Part shown: one piece after another, positions 1 to 8,759 of the stretch
Position numbering within the stretch: position 1 is the stretch's first letter
Layout: the number at the start of each line of letters is the position of its first letter
Assembly: GCA_934120635.1 (NCBI GenBank)
Contig: CAKOUR010000014.1
Location: forward strand, 1-36,812
DNA from: an uncultured Bacilli bacterium
GTDB taxonomy: Bacteria > Bacillota_I > Bacilli_A > RF39 > UBA660
Direction of reading: 5' to 3'
DNA: 36,812 bases
Program-made: the position numbers and the translations under genes
The notes under the pieces: generated by a model
Database searches by the model: none
The model's input: only the letters and a program-made list of their open reading frames with translations
Told to the model about the DNA's origin: nothing

Positions 1-1780
1 GATAGGTCAAAGTTATCATTATAATTTAAAACTTTACTTGAACAAGAAGTTCCACCATTACTGTCGTAAGTAAGAGTATATGTATTAAGTGTCCAATGAG
101 CATAAATCGTAGTGTTTTGTTGAATTCTGTTTGCTGTTGTAATTTTTGTTCCGTTTGTTTTATCTGTATACCATCCATTAAAGGTATATCCAGTTTTTGT
201 AGGCGAGCATGATAGGTCAAAGTTATCATTATAATTTAAAACTTTACTTGAACAAGAAGTTCCACCATTACTGTCGTAAGTAAGAGTGTATCTATTAAGT
301 ATCCATTGTGCGTAAAGATTAATTGTATCTTTATTAGTAGATGTTAAGTTTACTACAGCTTGTTTATTTTTATATCTTGTACCAGTACCATCTGCTTTTG
401 TATTCCATCCATTAAATATGTAGTTATTTTTGATAAATCCATTAGCTGTTAAATTCTTGACTTGATCGTATACATGCTGACTTTCTTTTGTACTACCTTT
501 GGTATTGCCATTACCGTTATATTTAATTGTGTATGTTTTTGCTGTCCATTGTGCATAAATATTAAATATAGCTTCATTAATAGATGTTAAATTTTTTACA
601 GATTGTTTATTTTTATATGGGGTACCAGAACCATTTTCTTTTGTATTCCATCCGTTAAACATATATCCTTTTCTTTTGAATCCATTGGTAGTTAGATCTT
701 TTGCTATATTATATGTGTGTGTACTGCTATTTGTGGCACCTCCTGTATTTTTGTTACCATTGTATTTAACTGTATATGTGTTAGCCTTCCAATGTGCATA
801 AAGATTAAAAGTACCTTTATTAGTAGATGTTAAATTTTTTACGGATTGGTTATTTTTATATGGAGTACCAGAATTATTGGCTTCCGTATTCCAACTACTA
901 AAAGTATATCCAGTTTTTGAAAAACCGTTAGGTGTTAAATTTTTTTCTACATTGTATGTGTGTGTACTGCTATTTGTGGTACCTCCAGTATTTCCGTTAC
1001 CGTTATATTTAACTGTATATGTATTAGCGTTCCAATGCGCATAAAGATTAAAAGTATCTTTATTAGTAGATGTTAAATTTTTTACAGATTGGTTATTTTT
1101 ATATGGGGTACCAGAATTGTCTGCTTTCGTATTCCAACTATTAAAATTATATCCAGTTTTTGAAAAACCATTAGGTGTTAAATTTTTTTCTACATTGTAT
1201 GTGTGCGTGCTGCTATTTGTTGTACCTCCAGTATTTCCATTACCATTATATTTAACTATATATGTGTTAGCCTTCCAATGTGCATAAAGATTAAAAGTAT
1301 CTTTATTAGTAGATGTTAAATTTTTTACAGATTGGTTATTTTTATATGGAGTACCAGAACCATTTGCTTTTGTATTCCAGTTATTAAAAGTATATCCAGT
1401 TTTTGAAAAACCGTTAGGTGTTAAATCTTTTGCTACGTCATATGTATGTTGACTTTCTTTAGTACTTCCACTAGTGCTTCCGTTACCGTTATATTTAACT
1501 ATATATGTGTTAGCCTTCCAATGTGCATAAAGATTAAATTTATCTCCATTAATAGATGTTAAATTTTTTACAGATTGGTTATTTTTATATGGGGTACCAG
1601 AATTGTCTGCTTTTGTATTCCAGTTACTAAAAGTATATCCTTTTTTTGTGAATCCGTTGGTAGTTAAATTTTTTGGTACATCATATTTATGTTGACTTTC
1701 AGTGGTATTACCTCCAGTATTTTTGTTGCCGTTATATTTAACTGTATATATATTATTTTTCCATTGGGCATAAATGGTAT
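1..1780 (-). repeat. Tandem array of InlB/Flg_new-type coding repeats
   Basis: Direct repeats lie inside the minus-strand surface protein gene. The conserved repeat end (encoding YAHW or YAQW) recurs near 1761, 1517, 1275, 1032, 789, 545, 302 and 91. Six consecutive units are about 243 bp (81 aa) long, followed by a shorter unit of about 211 bp. About 90 bases from position 1 recur almost unchanged from 211, so the two leftmost units are recent copies. The middle units also share long identical DNA stretches, which implies expansion by recombination. Spacing and coding content rule out CRISPR. Confidence 0.9.
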
Positions 1781-3185
1781 GATCATTTTTATATGTCACG
1801 ACAGTATTATCTTCGATTTTTTTTCCAGTACCATTATTTTTAGTATTCCAACCGTTAAATGTATATCCAGTTCTTTTAGGAATACATAAAGTAGATAGAG
1901 TTCCGTATTTTAGATTGTAATATATATCCTTTTTTTGATTACTGCAACCTGTTCCTCCGTTATCGTCATAACTAAGTATAAATTTAGATTTTTGAATTTC
2001 ACATTCCATTTTATAATCAGTTGTATTTTCACTTTTTTCCCATTTGTAACCGTATTTTAATTTTGCTATAACATTATATTTTCCATTTTCTTTTTGAATG
2101 TTATTTATTAGAGTATATTCGGATGATGGTTTCACTAATTCTTGGTATTCAAAGTTATAATATAGATTATTTTTACATTTAGGTTTTGCTACCTTTTTAA
2201 TATTTATTTTTCCAATTGTGTATACAGTAGTTGCTTGGTCATAATTTTTTGAGTCTGATGGGGTTAATATAAATGTTATATAAGTAACTGATGATTTGGT
2301 AGCATATTTTTTTATTGTTGCTTTTTTTTCAATATTTTCATTTATTTCGTTAGTATTTGAATTAAAATTTGCAGTTGCGATTGCTTTATTAGAACTTTTG
2401 ATTTCGATAGTTCCTGGTACATCACTTGTTAGTGCAATCTCTGTGTCTGATAAATTTTCTCCTGATTCTCCTTGCTCTGGTGTTATGATATTAAAAGTTG
2501 GCTTTTTCTTTTTGATTTTACAAGTGAAGGTTTTATCAGAAGTGGTATCATCACTCCAGACGTATCTTTTGTTATTTATTTGATCTGTTGTATTTAATTT
2601 TGCTGTTATTTTATAATCTCCAGCTTCTTTTTTTTCTATTTCTGTTTGATTGATAGAAAATCCTAGATTAGAAGTTGATACTAACTTTTGAATTTTTCCA
2701 TTATAATAAAGATTATTACAGTATTCTTTTGATGTGGGTATCTTTACTTTTTGGATATTGCTATTACATTTTCCTTCATTAGTGTTATTATTATTGTCAA
2801 ATTCTTGACTGATAATATTTTTGTTTTGATCTCTTGTGACTATTATATATTTTTCTGGTGTTATTCCACTATCTTTTATATCGTTGGTAATATCTTTATT
2901 GGAGATATATCCTTTGTTGATTAAGGAATTTATTGATACACAAGAAAAACTGGTTTCTTTGTTATTATCATTAATCCAAGCAATATCATTAGAATATTCT
3001 TCGATATAAGTATTTGCTGTTTTTTTGATGTTATTTAGTGCAAGTATTTGGGATTTTTCTTTAGAATTATTAATGGTTTTTGTAACGTATGTTACTCCCA
3101 TACCTAGTACTATGCTAACAACTAAGATTGTTGCAAGTAATTCAACAAGGCTAAATCCTCTTTTGTTAAATTTTTTTAATTTCAT
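1..3185 (-). CDS. Prepilin-type surface protein with InlB-like repeats (3' end missing)
   Basis: The frame is open on the minus strand from the ATG at 3185 to the left edge, over 1,060 codons without a stop, so the protein is C-terminally incomplete here. The start has a strong AAGGAGT site. The N-terminus is a classic type IV prepilin leader: basic MKLKKFNKRG, then FSLVELLATI with Glu at +5 of the predicted G^F cut, then a hydrophobic helix to about residue 38. Residues about 40-470 are a non-repetitive ectodomain. From about residue 470 onward come about nine InlB B-type (Flg_new/Listeria-Bacteroides) repeats with motifs such as TGYTFNGWNT and LYAHW. Such repeats are known in secreted adhesins and internalins. 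A prepilin leader on such a large repeat protein suggests either a pilus-tip adhesin or anchoring through the uncleaved helix. No pilus assembly genes are in this window. The family call is firm; the function is inference. Confidence 0.85.
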   Translation of the reverse strand, partial: MKLKKFNKRGFSLVELLATILVVSIVLGMGVTYVTKTINNSKEKSQILALNNIKKTANTYIEEYSNDIAWINDNNKETSFSCVSINSLINKGYISNKDITNDIKDSGITPEKYIIVTRDQNKNIISQEFDNNNNTNEGKCNSNIQKVKIPTSKEYCNNLYYNGKIQKLVSTSNLGFSINQTEIEKKEAGDYKITAKLNTTDQINNKRYVWSDDTTSDKTFTCKIKKKKPTFNIITPEQGESGENLSDTEIALTSDVPGTIEIKSSNKAIATANFNSNTNEINENIEKKATIKKYATKSSVTYITFILTPSDSKNYDQATTVYTIGKINIKKVAKPKCKNNLYYNFEYQELVKPSSEYTLINNIQKENGKYNVIAKLKYGYKWEKSENTTDYKMECEIQKSKFILSYDDNGGTGCSNQKKDIYYNLKYGTLSTLCIPKRTGYTFNGWNTKNNGTGKKIEDNTVVTYKNDHTIYAQWKNNIYTVKYNGNKNTGGNTTESQHKYDVPKNLTTNGFTKKGYTFSNWNTKADNSGTPYKNNQSVKNLTSINGDKFNLYAHWKANTYIVKYNGNGSTSGSTKESQHTYDVAKDLTPNGFSKTGYTFNNWNTKANGSGTPYKNNQSVKNLTSTNKDTFNLYAHWKANTYIVKYNGNGNTGGTTNSSTHTYNVEKNLTPNGFSKTGYNFNSWNTKADNSGTPYKNNQSVKNLTSTNKDTFNLYAHWNANTYTVKYNGNGNTGGTTNSSTHTYNVEKNLTPNGFSKTGYTFSSWNTEANNSGTPYKNNQSVKNLTSTNKGTFNLYAHWKANTYTVKYNGNKNTGGATNSSTHTYNIAKDLTTNGFKRKGYMFNGWNTKENGSGTPYKNKQSVKNLTSINEAIFNIYAQWTAKTYTIKYNGNGNTKGSTKESQHVYDQVKNLTANGFIKNNYIFNGWNTKADGTGTRYKNKQAVVNLTSTNKDTINLYAQWILNRYTLTYDSNGGTSCSSKVLNYNDNFDLSCSPTKTGYTFNGWYTDKTNGTKITTANRIQQNTTIYAHWTLNTYTLTYDSNGGTSCSSKVLNYNDNFDL

Positions 3186-3275
3186 TCTAGTACTCCTTTT
3201 GATTATAGTTTATGTATTATGTTCACTCCATTTTGTACATTTTAATATTATCATAAATAGTTATGAAATTCAATA

Positions 3276-3304
3276 TTGTTTTTTTCTGAAAAATAAATTA
3301 TAAT
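3276..3304 (+). promoter_or_regulatory. Sigma-A-type promoter for the prepilin/gpmI unit
   Basis: TTGTTT at 3276-3281 and TATAAT at 3299-3304 are separated by 17 bases and lie 22 bases upstream of the 3327 start. The opposite strand has a TATAAT (3202-3207) facing the large surface protein gene, but only a poor -35. Confidence 0.55.
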
Positions 3305-3326
3305 TAATTTTAGGTAAGGTGATAAA

Positions 3327-3704
3327 ATGGTAGAAAAAATGAAGAAAAATAATAAGGGATTTACTTTGATAGAATTATTAGCTGCTTTAGTTATTTTAAC
3401 AGCGATTATGTCAATAGCGATTCCTAGTATTTCTTCTTCTTTAGAAAGAACTAAAGTTAAGCAAGATGCTACTAAGAAAAAGTTGTTAGAGAGTGCGGCT
3501 GAACTTTACGTAACAGATCATAAGAATGCAATTTATAAAAAATTGAACAATAAAAATTCTTGTTATATTGCTTTAGATTTGTTAGATGTAAATGATGAAA
3601 ATAAAAAAGATAGCGATGGAAATGCGTTTAATGGGGTTATTGAATTTACTAAACCTAATACTTATAAATATAAGGATGGTAGTAGTTTCGCTCCCTGTTT
3701 ATAG
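3327..3704 (+). CDS. Type IV prepilin-like / pseudopilin protein
   Basis: A 125-aa protein with a short basic leader ending NNKG and then FTLIELLAALVILTAI, the standard class III (prepilin peptidase) signal with Glu at mature position 5, followed by one hydrophobic helix. The rest is a small soluble domain with two cysteines (at the ends of the segment from KNSCY to the C-terminal APCL), as in small pseudopilins. AAGGTG seven bases upstream supports the ATG at 3327; an ATG four codons later (MKKNNKG) has no good site. It is divergent from the large prepilin-repeat gene, and gpmI follows 14 bases downstream, so the two are probably co-transcribed. Whether it forms a pilus or acts in secretion or competence cannot be told, as no assembly ATPase or peptidase is in the window. 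Confidence 0.85.
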   Translation: MVEKMKKNNKGFTLIELLAALVILTAIMSIAIPSISSSLERTKVKQDATKKKLLESAAELYVTDHKNAIYKKLNNKNSCYIALDLLDVNDENKKDSDGNAFNGVIEFTKPNTYKYKDGSSFAPCL

Positions 3705-3718
3705 AAAGAAGGATTAAG

Positions 3719-5224
3719 ATGAAGAAAGTGTTACTATGTATATTAGATGGTGTAGGAATTAGTGAGAAGGAATATGGGAATGCGTTTTATCATGCTTCTA
3801 AGCCAACAATTGAGAGATTGATGAGAGAGTATCCTAATACGACTTTAGAGGCAAGTGGTGAAGCTGTTGGTCTTCCTTTTGGCCAAATGGGAAATAGTGA
3901 AGTAGGGCATATGAATATTGGAGCTGGAAGGATTGTTTATCAACCTTTAGGCTTAATTAATGCTAAAATTAAGGAAGGTTCTTTTTATGAGAATAAAGTA
4001 CTTCTAAGTATTTTTGATCATGTGAAAGAAAATTGTAGTAAGTTGCATGTTATGGGATTACTTAGTGATGGAGGAATTCATTCTCATATTCATCATTTTT
4101 ATGCAATATTAGAGGCGGCTAAGAGATATGGAATAGAGAATGTTTATTTTCATATTTTTACTGATGGTAGAGATACTAGTCCTTATTCTGGAAAGAAGTA
4201 TATTGAAGCTTTAGAAGAAAAATTTCGAGAGTTAGGATTGGGGGGTGTTGCTAGTATTAGTGGAAGATATTATGCAATGGATAGAGATAATAATTATGAT
4301 CGGGTAAAACTTGCTTATGATGCTATGACTGTTGGTAGTGAGAAGACTTACTCTACAGCAATTGATGCTTGGGAAGAAAATCAAAAAAATAATATTACTG
4401 ATGAATTTATTGTTCCTGCTACTATTAATCGTGATGGTTTGATTGAAGATAATGATGGAATTGTTTTTGCAAATTTTAGACCTGATCGTGTTAGAGAGTT
4501 AGCAAGTTGTCTTACCAATGTAGAAAATCATGGCTTTGAAAGAAAGACGTTAAGTAATCTTAAGATGGTTACTTTGATGCCAGTTAGTGATGAGGTGAAA
4601 TCTGCTCCAATGTTTCATTTAGAAGATTTAGTAAAGACATTAGGAGAGTATGCTAGTACTTTAGGTCTTAGTCAACTTCGTATTGCTGAGACAGAGAAAT
4701 ATGCTCATGTAACCTACTTCTTTGATGGAGGGGTAGAAAAAGAATTGAAGGGAGCTTCTCGAATTTTAATTGCTTCTCCTAAGGTTGCTACTTATGACTT
4801 AAAGCCAGAAATGAGTGCTTATGAGATTACTGATTCTTTGTTGAAAGAAATTGATGGTAATCATCCAGATTTGATTATTTTAAATTTTGCTAATGGAGAT
4901 ATGGTTGGTCATACGGGTAATTATAATGCTGCTGTTATGGCGGTTGAGACTTTGGATAAATGTATTGAAAAAATTATTTCTCATGTTGATTTAGAGGAAT
5001 ATGATGTAATTATTACTGCTGATCATGGAAACTGTGAAGTGATGATCAATGATGATGGAAGTATAAATACTCAGCATACAACGAATGTTGTTCCGTTTAT
5101 TGTTCTTTCTCATGAGGTAAATTTGAGAAAAGGTAAGCTTGGGGATATTGCTGTTACGATTTTGGATTTGATGGGGCAACCTATTCCTAAAGAGATGACA
5201 GGGAGTAGTTTGTTAGTGAAATAA
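3719..5224 (+). CDS. gpmI: Phosphoglycerate mutase, cofactor-independent
   Basis: A 501-aa protein, the usual length for iPGM, which interconverts 3- and 2-phosphoglycerate in glycolysis in the cytoplasm using two Mn ions. The N-terminus has ILDGVG with metal-binding Asp10, and GNSEVGHMNIGAGR contains the phosphorylated Ser60. Further family blocks are SDGGIHSH, FTDGRDT, SGRYYAMDRDNN, FRPDR and ADHGNCE. The start has AGAAGGA five bases upstream. The gene stands alone rather than in a gap-pgk-tpi-pgm-eno cluster; pyk lies 3.5 kb downstream. Nothing is missing from the active site as far as can be seen. Confidence 0.97.
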   Translation: MKKVLLCILDGVGISEKEYGNAFYHASKPTIERLMREYPNTTLEASGEAVGLPFGQMGNSEVGHMNIGAGRIVYQPLGLINAKIKEGSFYENKVLLSIFDHVKENCSKLHVMGLLSDGGIHSHIHHFYAILEAAKRYGIENVYFHIFTDGRDTSPYSGKKYIEALEEKFRELGLGGVASISGRYYAMDRDNNYDRVKLAYDAMTVGSEKTYSTAIDAWEENQKNNITDEFIVPATINRDGLIEDNDGIVFANFRPDRVRELASCLTNVENHGFERKTLSNLKMVTLMPVSDEVKSAPMFHLEDLVKTLGEYASTLGLSQLRIAETEKYAHVTYFFDGGVEKELKGASRILIASPKVATYDLKPEMSAYEITDSLLKEIDGNHPDLIILNFANGDMVGHTGNYNAAVMAVETLDKCIEKIISHVDLEEYDVIITADHGNCEVMINDDGSINTQHTTNVVPFIVLSHEVNLRKGKLGDIAVTILDLMGQPIPKEMTGSSLLVK

Positions 5225-5250
5225 TGTTTTATTTAGAAAAAAGCAAAAAC

Positions 5251-5278
5251 TTGACAAAAAATAAAAATCCTTTATGAT
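5251..5278 (+). promoter_or_regulatory. Sigma-A-type promoter for the VanY-like gene
   Basis: TTGACA (5251-5256) and TATGAT (5273-5278) are separated by 16 bases, in the gap after gpmI and about 60 bases before the next start. Confidence 0.65.
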
Positions 5279-5337
5279 ATTATTTATCTTTTTGAAAGAG
5301 AGGGTTAAAGTTTTTTACTTTTAGAAAGAAGGATATG

Positions 5338-6183
5338 ATGAAAAGAAAAAAGAAGGTAAGGCTAAAGATTGGTAATGTTCTAATTTTAATTTTTCTTCTT
5401 ATGATAGTAGTAGGAGGAATAATTGTGATAAATTATGATAAAAATATGAAAGATAAAGAGAAGAGTAATTCAACTGAGGTAAAGAAAGAGAAGAAAGATG
5501 TAAATGATACAAGTAAGGTGACAAAAGATTTAGAGAAGGCTCCAGTTAATTCTATTTCCTTTGATGCTTTATCTGATGGAGAATATGTTACAGAAAAGGG
5601 ATATACTTTGATAATTAAGAATAAAACTGCTTATATTGATGGAAATGTGATTGCTAATAAGACTTATGGTATTCCTGAAGATTATCAACCTGAAGATCCT
5701 TATCACTCTGTAGTTGGTGAGAGATGTAATGATTGTATTGATAAGAAGGCAATGGAAGCTTTTTTATTGATGCAAAGTGATGCTAAGGCATTAGGGTTAA
5801 ATATTTATATTGCTAGTGGGTATCGTTCTTATAAGTATCAGGTTAATCTTTATGATAAGTATGTTTCTACTAGTGGAAAGGCTGGGGCAGATACTTATTC
5901 TTCTAGACCAGGGCACTCTGAACATCAAACAGGAATGTGTTTTGATTTAAATAGTATTGATGATTCTTTTGCTAATACTGATGAGGGAAAATGGGTACAT
6001 GAGAATGCTTATCGTTATGGATTTGTTATTCGCTTTCCTAAAGGAGCAGAAAAATATACTGGTTATCAATATGAGTCTTGGCATTTAAGATATGTAGGTA
6101 CTTCTCTTGCTAAAAAACTTTATCAAAATGATGAATATATTTCTTTGGAAGAATATTATGGAATTACTAGTACTTATGAATAA
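5338..6183 (+). CDS. VanY-type D-alanyl-D-alanine carboxypeptidase (peptidase M15)
   Basis: A 281-aa membrane-anchored peptidase. A basic N-terminus and one hydrophobic helix (about residues 11-32) are followed by a charged linker and an M15B catalytic domain. Zinc-site motifs are visible: GYRSY (Arg163), the SxHxxGxxxD motif as SEHQTGMCFD (His196, Asp203) and ESWHLRY (Glu246, His249). The family trims the terminal D-Ala from peptidoglycan stem peptides outside the membrane. Two adjacent ATGs occur at 5335 and 5338; AGAAGGA ends one base before the first and four before the second, so the second is preferred. The gene has its own promoter. The VanY family also includes LD-carboxypeptidases, so the exact bond cleaved is not certain. 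No vancomycin cluster is nearby, which suggests housekeeping wall trimming. Confidence 0.9.
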   Translation: MKRKKKVRLKIGNVLILIFLLMIVVGGIIVINYDKNMKDKEKSNSTEVKKEKKDVNDTSKVTKDLEKAPVNSISFDALSDGEYVTEKGYTLIIKNKTAYIDGNVIANKTYGIPEDYQPEDPYHSVVGERCNDCIDKKAMEAFLLMQSDAKALGLNIYIASGYRSYKYQVNLYDKYVSTSGKAGADTYSSRPGHSEHQTGMCFDLNSIDDSFANTDEGKWVHENAYRYGFVIRFPKGAEKYTGYQYESWHLRYVGTSLAKKLYQNDEYISLEEYYGITSTYE

Positions 6184-6225
6184 TTATTAGGGTGTTTGGT
6201 TATTCTTTAGAAAGAAGGGATTGTT

Positions 6226-6864
6226 ATGAATAATAAATTTTTATCGAAAGTATTTAGTTGGTTTGGAATAGGACTTTTGGTTACTTTTTTAGTAGCGTAT
6301 ATTGTTAGTACTAGTATTTCGGCACTATCGTTTATTTTTAGTGGGTCTACTTATTTAATTATTGTGTTGTTAGAATTTGGAGTTGCAATTTGGCTTTCTG
6401 CTCGTATTCATAAGATGTCAAGTGGGTTAGCGAAAGGTCTTTATCTTGCTTATAGTGCTTTGACTGGCTTAACTTTTTCTAGTTTATTTGTTGTGTATGA
6501 GTTGACTAGTATTATTTGGATTTTTTTAGCGAGTGCTCTTGTTTTTTTTGTGTTTGCTTTATTAGGTAAAAGTGGTCGATTTGATTTATCTAGGTATGGT
6601 ATTTATTTATTAGTTGGTTTACTTGGATCAGTTATTTTAGAAGTTATCAATATCTTTTTGATGAATCATACATTAGATATGATTATTTGTGTTGCTGTTT
6701 TGGCTATTTTTGTTACTTATGTTGCTTATGATGTACAAAAGATTATTACTCGCTATGATAGTAGTAATGAGGCAATGGCAGTTTATGGGGCTTTTGATTT
6801 ATATCTTGATTTTATTAATATATTCTTGAGGTTAATTCAATTATTTGGAAAAGAAAGAAATTAA
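6226..6864 (+). CDS. Bax inhibitor-1 / YccA family membrane protein
   Basis: A 212-aa protein made almost entirely of hydrophobic helices (about seven), ending with the family signature GAFDLYLDFINIFLRLIQLFG. BI-1 proteins are pH-sensitive cation-leak channels or stress-related membrane proteins; their bacterial role is poorly defined. AGAAAGAAGGG lies before the start. It is 42 bases after the VanY-like gene without a clear promoter, so it is probably in the same transcript, and it is followed by a terminator. Confidence 0.9.
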   Translation: MNNKFLSKVFSWFGIGLLVTFLVAYIVSTSISALSFIFSGSTYLIIVLLEFGVAIWLSARIHKMSSGLAKGLYLAYSALTGLTFSSLFVVYELTSIIWIFLASALVFFVFALLGKSGRFDLSRYGIYLLVGLLGSVILEVINIFLMNHTLDMIICVAVLAIFVTYVAYDVQKIITRYDSSNEAMAVYGAFDLYLDFINIFLRLIQLFGKERN

Positions 6865-6885
6865 GAAATAAAGTTTTAATAGATG

Positions 6886-6922
6886 AAAAGCGTATCTTCT
6901 AATTTGAAAATATGCTTTTTTT
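6886..6922 (+). terminator. Rho-independent terminator after the BI-1 gene
   Basis: A ten-pair stem with one G-U, AAAAGCGTAT (6886-6895) against ATATGCTTTT (6910-6919), runs directly into a T-tract. Confidence 0.8.
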
Positions 6923-6972
6923 CTGGCCTTAGTTTTTTTGTAGATTTAGATTAATGATAATAGGAGGTTATA

Positions 6973-8667
6973 ATGAAGAAAAAATATAAACTTTATTCTA
7001 ATCCTAAATTTATTGCTGTTGCTTTAGCGATAGTTACGGTTGGATCTGGAGTTTTGGTTATTCGTGAGAGAAAGAAAAATGGGGAGATTAATAGTAATAA
7101 TGAATATAGTGTTGGATATTTAGATTTAAATCTTTTTAATAATAAGATATTAAAGAGGGTAGGTAAGGGTAATTTTCTTTTGCTAGATATTGGGGATCAT
7201 GATACAGATGGATGCTATTTTTTAAAGCAGAAATTGGATTATTGCCTGAAGAATGGGATAGATGTTGGTTTAATTATTTCTAGTGATTCTAATACTTTAG
7301 GAGATGTTTATTTAGATGTTTCTTTTGTTAAGGAATTGATTAAGGAATATTCTATTTCTTATCCGGTTTATATTGATGTGGATTGTTTTTTTAATAATCC
7401 TAAGTTGCGTTATGATGAGTCTTTATTGATGATAAAGACTATTGTTCAAAAACTTAATGATAGTCATATTGCAGTTGGAGTTTATGGGATAAAAGAAAAT
7501 ATAAATCAAGAAAGAATGAAGAGTATAGTTGATGATTGTTATACTTTTTATAAGGATGATAATAAAGATAGTCAGATGAAGAGTAGATATTTGGAAAATG
7601 GGGATATTGGTTATTTATATACTGATAAAAGTTTGAAGAAGGAACTTATTCAAAATCATGATAATTTTAAATCTCTTATTTTGAAAGATGAATATGTTGT
7701 TTATGATGACTCTTTTGATTTTCAAATGTTGGCTAAATCTTGTGGACTTTCTGTTTGGGATTTAAAAGAATATAATGGGTTAAATTTTCCACTTTCATCT
7801 CTTAAGGATGAAGATATTATTCAAATTCCTTCTTTAAATTATCAAACAAGAAGACATTTATCTAATTATCCTAAATTGGGGATTGATGTTTCTTTATGGC
7901 AAGATGAGATAGAATGGGAGAAAGTTGATGCTAATTATGCTATTATTCAGATTAGAGATTTTGTTAAAAATGATGCAGATCCTTATTTTAGTGCAAATGT
8001 AATGGGGTGTATGAAAAATGATATTCCTATGGGATTTTATATATTTTCTAGATCTACTAATGTTGATGAGTTGAAGAGGGAGATTTCTTATGTAAAAAAG
8101 AAGTTGGAAGGAATTGAAGTTACTTATCCTGTATATTTAGATTTGGAAACAGATTTTTGGGAGTTAAATACTTCGGAAGAATATACTCAAAATAAAGATT
8201 TTTATCAGAAGTTTATTCAAACTTGGGAAGAAGAAATTAAGATGATGGGATATATTCCTGGTATATATTGTAGTCAAGATTTATATCAAAATTTGAATGA
8301 AGCAACTGAAGGACAATTAGAAAATTTATCTTGTTGGGTTGCTGGAGGAGAATATTATGATAAAGTTATTTCTTTAAGTGATGATTCTTCTTTTCATGTT
8401 TCTAATGATGAAAAGGTGGAAATTAAGCAGGTTAGTTCTAAAGGTATTATGGAAGGAATTTCTAATTATGTTGATGTTGATTATGGTTATTATGATTATG
8501 AACAGGAAATTCCTTGTATAGAGAATAAGTTTTATCGTTTTAATCATGAAGTGGATTTTATCAAAAAAATGGGAATTGGTATTGGAATTATTTATGTTTC
8601 TGCAAGGGTTAAATTATCTCATCATAAGAAAAGAAGAAAGAGGAGAAAAAGAAGTAGAATTAACTGA
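6973..8667 (+). CDS. Membrane-anchored GH25 muramidase with a degenerate GH25-like domain and LysM
   Basis: A 564-aa protein. An N-terminal helix (about residues 12-30) anchors it outside the cell. Residues about 303-505 are a glycoside hydrolase 25 domain: GIDVSLWQ (Asp305) and YPVYLDLE (Asp390, Glu392) are the catalytic positions, which would cut the MurNAc-GlcNAc bond. Residues 240-286 resemble a LysM wall-binding module (YVVYDDS, then LSVWDLKEYNGL, then IIQIPS). Residues about 47-230 look like a second, decayed GH25 copy: GIDVGLIISS and YPVYIDVD align with DIPMGFYIFS and YPVYLDLE, with the catalytic Glu changed to Asp137. The C-terminus has a weak hydrophobic stretch and a very basic tail KKRRKRRKRSR. 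GAGG precedes the ATG. It is bounded by a terminator upstream and the pyk promoter downstream. Muramidase activity is inferred from the second domain only. Confidence 0.85.
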   Translation: MKKKYKLYSNPKFIAVALAIVTVGSGVLVIRERKKNGEINSNNEYSVGYLDLNLFNNKILKRVGKGNFLLLDIGDHDTDGCYFLKQKLDYCLKNGIDVGLIISSDSNTLGDVYLDVSFVKELIKEYSISYPVYIDVDCFFNNPKLRYDESLLMIKTIVQKLNDSHIAVGVYGIKENINQERMKSIVDDCYTFYKDDNKDSQMKSRYLENGDIGYLYTDKSLKKELIQNHDNFKSLILKDEYVVYDDSFDFQMLAKSCGLSVWDLKEYNGLNFPLSSLKDEDIIQIPSLNYQTRRHLSNYPKLGIDVSLWQDEIEWEKVDANYAIIQIRDFVKNDADPYFSANVMGCMKNDIPMGFYIFSRSTNVDELKREISYVKKKLEGIEVTYPVYLDLETDFWELNTSEEYTQNKDFYQKFIQTWEEEIKMMGYIPGIYCSQDLYQNLNEATEGQLENLSCWVAGGEYYDKVISLSDDSSFHVSNDEKVEIKQVSSKGIMEGISNYVDVDYGYYDYEQEIPCIENKFYRFNHEVDFIKKMGIGIGIIYVSARVKLSHHKKRRKRRKRSRIN

Positions 8668-8696
8668 TAACATAAAGTTAATGTTTTGTTAAAATA

Positions 8697-8726
8697 TTGA
8701 CACTTGCTATTTAAATATAGTACAAT
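8697..8726 (+). promoter_or_regulatory. Sigma-A promoter of pyk
   Basis: TTGACA (8697-8702), an 18-base spacer and TACAAT (8721-8726) lie 33 bases before the pyk start. Confidence 0.75.
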
Positions 8727-8759
8727 TAAAAATGTTTCAGAAGAAGGAGTTGAAAGATA

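Noticed and set aside
1..1780. Regular repeats considered as a CRISPR array
   Set aside because: Units are about 243 bp with coding variation between them, keep one open frame on the minus strand and encode InlB-type modules; there are no short repeats with unique spacers.
26..3303. Several short open frames on both strands inside the large surface protein gene (26-229 minus; 1689-1889, 2296-2583 and 3025-3303 plus)
   Set aside because: They overlap a frame of more than 1,060 codons with clear domain content, lack ribosome sites and have low-complexity sequences.
3705..6225. Repeated AGAAAGAAGG before gpmI, the VanY-like gene and the BI-1 gene considered as a regulatory repeat
   Set aside because: It matches the 5' half of the extended Shine-Dalgarno complement AGAAAGGAGGTGATC at normal spacing; other genes use the AGGTGAT half.
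8665..8667. Possible TGA-as-Trp (Mycoplasma-type) code, because the low-GC genes sometimes end in TGA
   Set aside because: TGG is used for Trp throughout, no in-frame TGA occurs inside recognised genes, and TGA at 13060-13062 ends a gene in an ATGA overlap.
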